Assembly (NCBI GenBank): GCA_002633005.1
Contig: NMRA01001272.1
Coordinates: forward strand, 1 to 32,082
DNA length: 32,082 bases
Direction: 5' to 3'
From: Phoronis australis
Taxonomy: Eukaryota > Phoronida > Phoronidae
Under the pieces are notes generated by a model. That model did no database searches. It was not told the DNA's origin and saw nothing but the letters and a program-made list of their open reading frames with translations. Of this stretch, positions 22,153 to 31,614 are shown in pieces (position 1 is the stretch's first letter; every line of letters starts with the position of its first letter). The position numbers and the translations under genes are program-made.

Positions 22153-25100
22153 ATGGATGAAGCTACACAAGATTCAGTCACTGCTCCAGAGGTGAGTAAG
22201 TAATGTTAGATTATAGACTCTGTGCGCATTTATATGATTGAATCTGACGGGTGAACTGGCTAAGACATCTGCTCAGTTTGCAAGCTGGAAAGTCGTCCTC
22301 AAGAACCAATTGGATGTCTTGGCCTGTGAACCAGCAGTGATTCCATGGTGTTTTTCCCCTCCTGTTGGGGACATATTACCTTGGAGGTGCCCTATCTTTG
22401 GTGACTGGTATTGTCGTTCCGTGACAGTGCCTTTTATTCCATGACTGTGACATTTCCATGTGAAAATTGCCTGACATAATCCCAGAATTTTCCTGGCAAA
22501 GTTTTCTTTGGATGTAGTTTTTCCTCGGGACACAGATTTGCTGGCATTCTGAATGCCAACAAATGTGGCATCTTATTCCGGTAAAATTTAGTCACTATTT
22601 CTAGGATTAGTTAAAAGGACATTTTACTTTTTCACATTGATCAAATTTCAAAACATTTTACTCATCAGAGATTTCCACACTATGCAAGAAAATGCTGTAC
22701 AACTATCAAACAGATCATTCAGCATGCAGTCATGTCACTAAAACAAGGTACCTAAACTACACGGTTATCGTACTCATGAACACGACTCACTTACCTGCAA
22801 ACACCGTCAACTGACTCACGAACACGCGAACGGACTCACAAAACGCGATCTGTTCACCCAAATGTACGGGACACGGCCTCACATTCACGAAGAAAACACG
22901 GTTAACGGACCGCCAAGCACTGTTTACAGACAAAATGTAGATGTCAGCTGACCCAGAAAGCCGATGAGTCCATGACCTGTGTTTGGCGGTCCGTTAACCG
23001 TGTTTTTCCGTGAAATGTGAGTCCGTGTCCCGTGTTTTTGGTGATTGAATCGTGTTTTGTGAGTCTGTTCTCATGTTTGTGAGTCAGTGAACGGTGTTTG
23101 CAGGTACGTGAGTCATGTTCATGCGTCCGTGACCGTGTTTATGAGTCCGGTAACCGTGTAGTTTAGGTACCTTGTAAAAGTGTCACAGACCCTAAATTAT
23201 GACCAGAGTACTTGATTCTTCCTAAATTCTGCCTATGTGGAATCCTGTGGTATTTTTTAAACCTCCAATAATCCCTCAAAGGTGCAGCTGGATTTGTTCA
23301 GGAGACGTTTAAATATCACGCTTTCAGTCTACTAGTACTAGGCCTCAAAAGTTGTATGCAACATCATTTTTTATCCCTAGTGTACCTTGTGGCATGCTTC
23401 ACCAGACTAGTATCCCAGCGTGCTCTAAATCTTTCTTCCATTTTGAGATTTACATTACTGGGTGACTTGAGGACTTAATGCAGTGGCTGAGATTCGCGCA
23501 TAGTATGAAACACCCTCGAGATACAATGCGAGGCCTCGAAAACACCAGAGGTGTTCCAGATGAATCTCTTGTCATTTCAGTCACAGGAGTTTTCAGTACT
23601 TTTCGATGGTAGAAACTTAATAACTGCTTCAGTGGCAGGGAGAGTTTTGTGACAAGTGTATGTTAATTGATGTTTAGGTCTTAAGCTGGAAGGATGTTAT
23701 AGTCCTGAATGAATTCCCTGAGAAGTATACAGTAGGCTGAAGTTGCCGTATTTTATGATTTGATCAAATTTAGACTGTATTTTATGATTTGATCAAATTT
23801 AGACTGTATTTTATGATTTGATCAAATTTAGACTGTATTTTATGATTTGATCAAATTTAGACTGTATTTTATGATTTGATCAAATTTAGACTGTATTTTA
23901 TGATTTGATCAAATTTAGACTGTATTTTATGATTTGATCAAATTTAGACTGTATTTTATGATTTGATCAAATTTAGACTGTATTTTATGATTTGATCAAA
24001 TTTAGACTGTATTTTATGATTTGATCAAATTTAGACTGTATTTTATGATTTGATCAAATTTAGACTGTATTTTATGATTTGATCAAATTTAGACTGTATT
24101 TTATGATTTGATCAAATTTAGACTGTATTTTATGATTTGATCAAATTTAGACTGTATTTTATGATTTGATCAAATTTAGACTGTATTTTATGATTTGATC
24201 AAATTTAGACTGTATTTTATGATTTGATCAAATTTAGACTGTATTTTATGATTTGATCAAATTTAGACTGTATTTTATGATTTGATCAAATTTAGACTGT
24301 ATTTTATGATTTGATCAAATTTAGACTGTATTTTATGATTTGATCAAATTTAGACTGTATTTTATGATTTGATCAAATTTAGACTGTATTTTATGATTTG
24401 ATCAAATTTAGACTGTATTTTACTCTTGACCATTGTTACCTATTCGTGACTCATGTTTGACTAACATTTTATGTATCATCTCTTTGTTTGTGCTTCATTT
24501 TCTGACGCAAAGTAATCGTTATACATGTCTTGTAATAACAACATTCTCTACAGGTGACGGAGAAGAGAAAGATTAAGAAGGACAAGAAAAAGTCACAGTC
24601 TCTTGCTGATGTTAAGAAAAGATGTCGACAGCTTAAAAGTAAAAATGAACAGACATCTGTTATTCAAGGACTAAGAGAATTGTCCGTCGACAAACGCCGT
24701 AACATGTCAAAGAAGTGAGACATCACGAATTAGGTTCTTTACACATTGTCTGTTTTTACTGTTAACATTAAAATCAAATTTGAATTTCATATAGGCACAT
24801 AGACCATGCGCCTTCTTAATGTCAAGTTGCATTTGGCGACCTAGCAAATGTGCAGATTTCACGAAATAAATAGAACAATTGTGAATCAAAGGTTATAATT
24901 TTGGGAAAATTGTTAGTAGTTTCAAGTTTGCAACTCAACATGAACTTTGAAGGAAACTTAGAGTGAATTATAGTCTGGCTTTGATATTTGCAGTGGCGAT
25001 TTCATGGCGACCTGGAATTTTTCTCTGGTCGCCGAACACAATTTGAGGTCGCATTGACGACATGCAGGTTGCCAAGTCGAACGCTGACCTGGCATTTAAG

Positions 25101-28100
25101 TGACAACTGTATTGCTTCAGAGGCTGAAATAAACCTGCCACGACAAGCTACCATTATGCATCCTAAGCAATAATAAACTGCCAGTTATACTCAACCTTCC
25201 ATTTTGCATCCTAAGCAATAATAAACTGCCAGTTATACTCAAGCTACCATTATGCATCCTAAGCAGTAATAAACTGTCAGTTATACTCAAGCTACCACTA
25301 TGCATCCTGAGCAATAAGGAATTGTCAGTTATACTCAAGCTGATAAATTATTTCTAACATGAGTTTGGAACAAGATTAGCACAATTTCATAGCAGTACAG
25401 TAAACTCTGTTCGATTTCAGACATAATATGGCAGACAAGGGAATTTTTTTTCCTGAGCACATTTTGGCATTGAATTCAATGACTTTCCATGCTCAAATTT
25501 TGTATTACAGCTACCATCAGACAAAGTTTTGCAGAAACTGTTAGAATTCACTGCAACATGAAAAGCCAATGGAAAATGATAAAAACTATTCTGGCAATAG
25601 TTTTTGTCCTACATTTGTGAGATCATACCCCATTAAAATGGGTTTTTGACTGAGGATGGGGTTCTATTGCACATTTAGTTAATACGGTGAAATCTCAACA
25701 GTTACACTTGTTTCCTCCAACAACAGTAAGTGCAGATATCTGTCTTCAAAAATCTTCAAGTTCGGACACTGTAGTTGCAAAATGTGGAAGTGACTTCCGT
25801 AAACTTCTACATGAATAATACTTTGCTTCAGTTGTTTTCGTTCGCTAGTTTTGTATGGTACAGCTGTCACCAAATTGGCATTTTAGTATTAGTAGACGAT
25901 TTACCGATAACAAATTGTGACTACCATGTTATTTCTCATACATGTACATGTATTTACAGCACTGGGTTTCTGTATGATAAAAAGATGTCTGACTACAGAT
26001 GTCTCTGGAACCCAGCCTTCCCAGAATGCCCTGAACGACTTCTCCATTCATATGACAGATGTGTGGAATATGGACTGGTGGAGCGATGTGTCCAGATACA
26101 GGTGTGTTTATCCTGATGTTCACTAGTGACCTTCATTTAAAACTCATATTGTAAATTAGGTAAATATAGAGTGTTACAAGGCGAAGTCGTTATCCCCCGT
26201 TATCTAGAGCCCGAATGGATTTTGGAGAATTATTGCCTGAGGTAATAGTTCTACAAAATCCACAAGGGCTCTAGACAAGGGGTACAACGGCTGAGAACAT
26301 GTAACAATCTATTTATACCAAATACTAAACGATAAACTTTGCAATGAATCGATTTACCTTTCTCGACTCACCTCAGCTTTGTAACTACTTTCTATGTCAG
26401 AGGCCCTGGTTGGAGGTCGTAACCTTTTAAGAAAAGCTGAGCTATTTTTGTCAAATAATGCTTTTATTCAAAACCAATCGAAAATTTAAACAAAATATAA
26501 TTAATAAAATGAATTTATAAATTAAGGTTACCAACTATTATAGCTTAAAACACATTTTATCACGCTAAGCTTCGACCGGGAAGCGATCTTCTGCTGAAGT
26601 ACGGGTTACCACTGGTAACTGAGAATAGTTCTTAAGTCAAAGGTGATTTACGAGTGAAAGAACATGAGAGAAAAATTTCACTGAATTAAAATACAGTTTT
26701 TATGGAAATTATTTGTCTTATTTTTCATAGCGTATAAATGTCGGTACAATGACCTTTATTGAACATGCGATTATTGCGCGTGCTCATTTAAGTATTCTAT
26801 TTTCACGCTTGATGACGTCAGCCGCTGAGTGGTGTAGTGGTAAAGTCGGCGACCGAAACTCTTGAGACCCGGGTTCGAAACCCGGCCTCGGTTTCCCGCC
26901 AAAATTTTATCTCACTAGTGAGATAACTTTATGGTTTATTTATACGTTACATTAAATCAACTTTTACCGAAGGAAGAAATACAATGATTCACCACAACGT
27001 TATACTCAAAGACGCCACTGTTACGGGGCAGAAGCGCTTTTTGAGTTTTTTCACGCTTGTTAATACTTTCTTAGAATTTTAGACAGATCTTCTGAGGACA
27101 GAGTGGGGTTTATCACTAGTTTCTGTTATTAAATACTTCTCTATAAGGTCTGAAAGGGCAGTGGCTATAAAATACCTGTGGGGCGGGACAGACTCTGGCT
27201 TGTTAGCACAAGTCACTATTCATATTCTGATGTCCATTGTAATGTCCACTTGAAGCTATTTGCTGGCTAGTTATTGATATGGAAATGTTCATGCGGGCTC
27301 TCTTGAGACCACATGGTTTGAGTCGGTCTCCGGTTTGTGAAGTGTGGCTATATCGTTGGTATAAGTACAATTGTATATAATTTAACTGTAGTTGCTCGTC
27401 TTATTTTTTATTTGTGAATCGCGAACCCGTGACAGCTGCAAACATGAATTATTTCAAAATCCGCGACATTTTGAGTACAAAACTGGCAGATCTGGCTTCC
27501 TTCCATGTCTTACTTAATGGAAGTAATAATGTATGAGACAGTTATAGACTTTCACGATTGGTCGATTTGTTGCTTTTCAGACCCCAAACTGTGATAATGA
27601 CCTCGCCTCTGCCATTGATCGTAATGCCTTGATATCATTTAATCAATTACCTTCGTTTTGTATTGATAATCGCATTTATTGGCTTGAATGTTCTATTTGT
27701 TCATTAGATTAAGTTCTTAAATCACTTTAAATCTCTTTTATTCTTTTGAAAAGTCATTACACTCTTGAGAAAGAAAAATTGCTTGAATAGTAGTTTCCAT
27801 GTACCACCAGAGGTGTCTTTACTCAACGTTGTCACTTAATATTATTTCCAGATTGAAGCTGTGTGCGAGGACAAGCTGTTAGCACTTCATACGCCAGAGC
27901 ACATTGAACTCATGAAACGAACGCAAGCTATGAATTATGAAGAGCTGCAAGATGCATCTTCAAAATATGATTCTATATTCCTTCATAATGTAAATATTCC
28001 TTACCATTAAGTTTATGTGCTTGATGTAAAATTCCAGGAACTCATGAGAGATTTCACTGCAGTTCACATTTATAATGTCGACTACATGTTATCAAGTAAT

Positions 28101-31100
28101 CGAACCCCTTGGGTTGTTCTACATGCAGTTATTTTCCAAAAGGATTTGCCTAGTTTCCACATAACGCTCTTAAAGAACTGATGAATTGAGAAACAAACCT
28201 TGTTGTGTTCACTAATTTAAAAATGGACTGCTTTTTTGACAGTCAGTACTTCCTTACTGTTGTCGGTATCATCGTTTGCGAATTTCCGTCTCACGGTCTT
28301 TTTATTTCAATTCCTACAGAACTCGTATGATGCCGCCCTTCTGGCTGCAGGGGGCGCTGTGCAGCTTGCTGAACAAGTAGTCAGTGGACATTTAAAAAAT
28401 GGCTTGGCTTTGGTCAGGTAATAAATACGCTTCTATCTTGATCATGGCTATTCTTCAGTTGTTTCACTAACCAACCCACAGGTATTGCACAACATGACGC
28501 ATTATAGACAGAATTCTGTTGACATGAGTCAAGCAAACAGCAGAGGTAACTTTTACCATGAGAAGATTCTTGATCCAGCTACATTCCATGTCAAATATCC
28601 TCACCTATAATTGGTGCTTGAAGAATTAGTTTTTGGCAGTTTTAGTGATAGAAATAATATGCTGCCCAGTAATAAACATACCTTTTGTTTTCAGACCTCC
28701 TGGCCATCATGCTAATTCTGAACTGTGTGGTTACAGTTATTTTAATAATGTTGCAATCGCTGCCAAGCATGTATTGGACAACATGGGTTTAGAACGGTAG
28801 GCCTTGTCTTTTCTCTTTGTCGTGTCTTGTCTTGTATAGTAAACAGCATTATAGCTTACGTCACATCTCATTCATGGCATGTTCATAACTGTTGCCCACA
28901 TCTCATTTATGGTGTGTTCATGACTGTTGCCCACATCTCATTCATGGTGTGTTCATGACTGTTGCCCGTATCTCGTTCATAGTACGTTCATGATTGTGGC
29001 ACACATCTCATTCACGGTCTGTTCATGACTGTTCCACACATCTCATTCATGGTGTGTTCATGACTGTTACACACATCTCATTTATGGTGTGTTCATGACT
29101 GTCGCACAAAATCTTATTCACGGTGTGTTCATGACTGTTGCTCACATCTCACTGATGCTGTTTTCACGACTATTGCACCCAAATTACACTACTGAGACAG
29201 TTTTATTTTATATGTGCACAGTCAAATTAATCATGTCTCATAAACACACGTTAACTCCTACATGTAGTTTCCTTAATATGTGAAGAATATTCAATTTGGA
29301 AGAAAGTGAATAAAGCTTGTTTATTTGAAGGAAATAACAACCAGTGCCCAGTATTCTGTTCAACCAATAGTGACTCCTCGTGATTCTATTTCAGTGTATT
29401 GATCATAGACTGGGATGTTCATCATGGCCAGGCCACTCAACAGATGTTTTACGATGACCCAAGGCAAGTCTTGATTAAGTAGTTTTTGATGTCAAGAGCC
29501 CATTTTTGCTTCAATGGTATACTCTTTGTGAACTAATTACAGGAACTGTTCTTTGTCTCCTGCTCAAGATAATCTGGTTGTTTGTTACAAACTTTTTTCA
29601 TCATTTTGTTTGCTTTCAACTTTGTGACCCAAACTAATTGAGACTATATTCAGCAAGAGTTTTAAGGATTGCACTGCACATGATTTTAGTGTACAGTTGT
29701 TATTTTATTACAGGGTTCTTTATTTTTCCATTCATCGTTTTGAATATGGGTTTTACTGGCCAAATCTTCGTGAGTCCGACTACGACTACATTGGCGAGGG
29801 AAAAGGTCGTGGCTTTAACATCAATGTTCCTCTTAACACTGTGAGTAAAGAACAGTTATCTACAGCTTGTCATTGTAAACGACTTATTTTTAATATTTCA
29901 CATATAAGCAAAAATGCAATTTCAGGCCTCAAAAGTGGGGCACTATATTAAAATGGGAGGCACCATTTTTGAAGCTCGAAATTGAATTTTTGCCTATGTC
30001 GTTTTAATAACAATAAGTTGGTTTAAATGAAAAAAAATATGGTAATGTACACGTTTATTGGCCCCTGCCTCAGTTTCCTACTAAATGTGTTTTTTGGAGT
30101 CATTAGTACATGACTATTCAATTTGATTCGGGTGTAGTGTGTTCTTGAGCTATACTTGTTGGAGCACACAGCTATCCCTTGTGTGTATATGAATAAACTT
30201 GTGGATCACTGAGCGGACTCTACTGTGTTTCATGACTGTTTGAACTTGTTGAATACTTTAAAATATTTATTCAATTTCTGTTTTCCAGTCTCAGTTAACA
30301 CTTGTTTGTTATTTGTTGAACAATGTTTTTTGTAAATGTAACTACTATAAAAAGCAACATGTTTAATATACTCGAAAACATTAGGAAAGTTACATTTAAT
30401 TGTTGCTAAATCTATTTTACATAATACAAATGATGGTATGTGATCACTTTTGAGGGAGTTGCATAATATTTGGTGCTTCTGTGGCAGTGGTGAAGAACTA
30501 GACCATTCATTGGCTGTTATGTTTCTGATGTCATTGTTTTACGATGTCTTTCATATTTGTGATGTCATTGGTTTGTGTGGACTGGTTAATGGTTGTTCAT
30601 TTGACTCCTAAATTGGTGATGTCATGGATTTTTGTTACAGACTGGGTTGGGTAACAGTGACTATATGGCAATATTCCAACAACTGTTGATGCCTGTCGCC
30701 TACGAGGTAAGTATTACATGATATTCTTCATCCTGTCTTTCATTTGAGAGGAAATTTCCACTGTTATATTGATTCAAGGAGACTTGAAGTTAAATATTTC
30801 TTATGCTCTGGAGACCTGCACCAATTGAAATAGTTTTTATTTTTAAGGAACACAATTTGTTCCGTTTGCAGTCAAAGTTGGTAGTTCAAGTACAAATTAA
30901 TTACATTTCTTTGGTTACCATTTCTTGAATATTTTTCCAGTTTGCACCACAGATAGTTTTAGTGTCTGCCGGGTACGATGGCGCTGTTGGATGTCCCGAG
31001 GTATTTGAATGTCTGCTGTGTTGTCATGAGGGGAACAGGGAGCATTTACATGGTCACAGTTTTTGACAAATGTAAAACAGAACTTTCTGCTGAATATCGT

Positions 31101-31614
31101 TTTTGCTGCTAAAATGTGAATGTTTAAGAAATTGTACTCTGTTACTCAGACGCTTGTTAGAGAAGTTGAGGTCCAGACATTCTAATTTCTGCATTTCACT
31201 GTCCGACTGATTTTCCTATTGTTTGCCACTCAGTAAATGCAGAGCCTGACACAGTGGGTGCACTGAAATGTCTGGAATTGACCTCTATCAGTGCGCAAGC
31301 GATTATGTAGTGAACTAGTTGACCTTCCACACAGCCAGTTTGCACACACCAGTGTGTCTAATTGTCTCTGAGAATGTATAACATTCCAAATTTATTGCTT
31401 CCTGAACCACCAAGTTAATTCAGTGCCCTCATTACCTTGTTGTCCGACCTTTGACCTCACCATGTGACCATGTCTATGTCCTCTGTTCTCGTCGCATTCT
31501 TTCTTATTAGCAGTAGTTTGTTACTCGTAACGAAAACTTTGTTGTTCTGTTCAGTTTCAGCCTCAAGTGGTTCTTGTGTCTGCTGGCTTTGATTCAGCAA
31601 TTGGCTGCCATAAA
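22153..31614 (+). CDS. HDAC6: Histone deacetylase 6, N-terminal part and first catalytic domain (3' incomplete)
   Basis: Ten coding exons: 22153-22191, 24554-24714, 25960-26101, 27852-27989, 28320-28417, 28695-28796, 29395-29463, 29714-29840, 30641-30706, then 30941-31000 or, alternatively, 31555-31614. They sum to 1002 nt (334 codons) with phases consistent at every junction. Residues 14-66 are a basic leader ([19 protein letters not shown]) like the nuclear/cytoplasmic targeting region of vertebrate HDAC6. [13 protein letters not shown] opens the deacetylase domain. RPPGHHA (193-199) supplies the catalytic His pair, DWDVHHG (232-238) zinc ligands D234 and H236, and SAGYD or SAGFD the third ligand D327. 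Known family role: zinc-dependent cytoplasmic deacetylase of tubulin and other proteins. The catalytic Tyr motif, any second domain and the ubiquitin-binding zinc finger lie beyond the window. The HDAC6 rather than HDAC10 call rests on the leader and the close match to catalytic domain 1. Confidence 0.88.
22744..23174. repeat. Large foldback (inverted-repeat) element in HDAC6 intron 1
   Basis: Arms of about 173 and 192 nt (22744-22916 and 22983-23174), roughly 85% complementary, around a 66-nt loop. The outer ends CAAGGTACCTAAACTACACG are exact inverted repeats, and the inner ends GGTTAACGGACCGCCAA also pair exactly. The element is bracketed by TAAAA on both sides (22739-22743 and 23175-23179), a possible target duplication. 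Each arm is itself made of degenerate units resembling GGACTCACAAACACG. No coding capacity. Confidence 0.85.
23748..24422 (+). repeat. 29-bp minisatellite, 23 units, in HDAC6 intron 1
   Basis: Twenty-three consecutive 29-bp units (23748-24414) plus an 8-bp partial unit. By eye all units are identical. Each contains the 12-bp palindrome ATTTGATCAAAT followed by TTAGACTGTATTTTATG. The array ends about 130 bp before the acceptor of exon 2. Perfect homogeneity implies recent expansion or ongoing homogenisation; copy number in the assembly may be under- or over-counted. Confidence 0.97.
25145..25336 (+). repeat. 48-bp tandem repeat, 4 units, in HDAC6 intron 2
   Basis: Four units of exactly 48 bp (starts 25145, 25193, 25241, 25289), each with ATGCATCCTAAGCAATAATA and CAGTTATACTC in variant form. 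Because 48 is divisible by three, the minus strand stays open and reads as a 16-residue periodic peptide ([11 protein letters not shown]...). This follows from the repeat length and is not evidence for a gene. Confidence 0.9.
26155..26325. repeat. Hairpin element in HDAC6 intron 3
   Basis: A near-continuous imperfect palindrome of about 170 bp with almost no loop, centred near 26240. Paired landmarks: GTTACA (26173) with TGTAAC (26300), CTAGAGCCC with GGGCTCTAG, GGATTTTG with CAAAATCC, and ATTGCC with GGTAAT. Short MITE-like foldback or relic. Confidence 0.75.
26823..26892 (+). repeat. tRNA-derived relic or SINE head with intact A and B boxes
   Basis: A polymerase III A-box-like segment (GAGTGGTGTAGTGGTAAAG) and a perfect B box (GGTTCGAAACC) with a 5-bp T-arm (CCGGG/CCCGG) are present at tRNA spacing. 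However, the acceptor and D stems pair poorly, the anticodon stem is broken and position 33 is not T, so a working tRNA is unlikely. No terminal CCA, A-tail or SINE body was recognised. It lies within HDAC6 intron 3, sense orientation. Confidence 0.55.
28864..29180 (+). repeat. 35-bp tandem repeat, about 9 units, in HDAC6 intron 6
   Basis: CATCTCATT recurs every 35 bp (28864, 28899, 28934, 28969, 29004, 29039, 29074, about 29110, 29145), followed by variants of GGTGTGTTCATGACTGTTGC. One interval is 36 bp. Units differ at several positions, so the array is older than the 29-bp array in intron 1. Confidence 0.92.
29464..29713 (+). other. HDAC6: HDAC6 intron 7 with a GC-AG splice pair
   Basis: The upstream exon ends CCA-AG and is followed by GCAAGT; the downstream exon starts G-GTT-CTT after TTTTATTACAG. 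Only this junction gives the conserved protein [11 protein letters not shown] in frame, and no GT donor is available at the position. GC-AG introns are a small known class with otherwise consensus donors, as seen here (AAG|GCAAGT). Confidence 0.85.
30941..31000 (+). CDS. HDAC6: HDAC6 alternative exon 10a (third zinc ligand, SAGYD version)
   Basis: 60 nt, phase 0 at both ends, after acceptor TTTTTCCAG and before donor GTATTT. It encodes [13 protein letters not shown] then GAVGCPE. D13 of the exon is the third zinc-binding Asp of class I/II deacetylases. The GCPE end resembles the GCPEGEM sequence of arthropod HDAC6 domain 1. The donor GTATTT is weaker than that of most other exons here. Confidence 0.85.
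31169..31284 (+). ncRNA. Potential RNA stem-loop between the two alternative exons
   Basis: Outer stem: AGGTCCAGACATT (31169-31181) with AATGTCTGGAATTGACCT (31267-31284), with a small bulge. Inner stem: TCTGCATTTCACTG (31188-31201) with CAGTAAATGCAGA (31231-31243). The structure lies within the 554-nt spacer separating exons 10a and 10b. It may be a small foldback repeat or a splicing-related structure; type is given as RNA structure only, with no evidence of a separate transcript. Confidence 0.4.
31555..31614 (+). CDS. HDAC6: HDAC6 alternative exon 10b (third zinc ligand, SAGFD version)
   Basis: 60 nt, phase 0 at both ends, after acceptor TTCTGTTCAG and before donor GTAAAT. It encodes [13 protein letters not shown] then SAIGCHK, aligning without gaps to exon 10a with 13 of 20 residues identical. 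Its first half is closer to vertebrate domain 1 (FQPQLVLVAAGFD). The His-Lys ending replaces Pro-Glu. Including both exons would keep frame but duplicate a buried strand and zinc ligand, so use of one or the other is expected. Confidence 0.82.

Noticed and set aside
25117-25338. Minus-strand open frame with 16-residue repeats
   Set aside because: Fully explained by the 48-bp tandem repeat, whose length is a multiple of three; no start context or domain.
26823-26892. Functional tRNA gene
   Set aside because: The acceptor, D and anticodon stems do not pair adequately and position 33 is not T, although the T-arm and both internal promoter boxes are good.
28864-29180. CRISPR-like array
   Set aside because: The 35-bp units are contiguous with no unique spacers, in a eukaryotic intron; it is a simple tandem repeat.
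31330-31376. Possible third copy of the alternative HDAC6 exon (CCAG followed by TTTGCACACACCAG)
   Set aside because: Only about the first seven bases after the AG match exon 10a, the frame soon stops, and no SAG-x-D motif is encoded.
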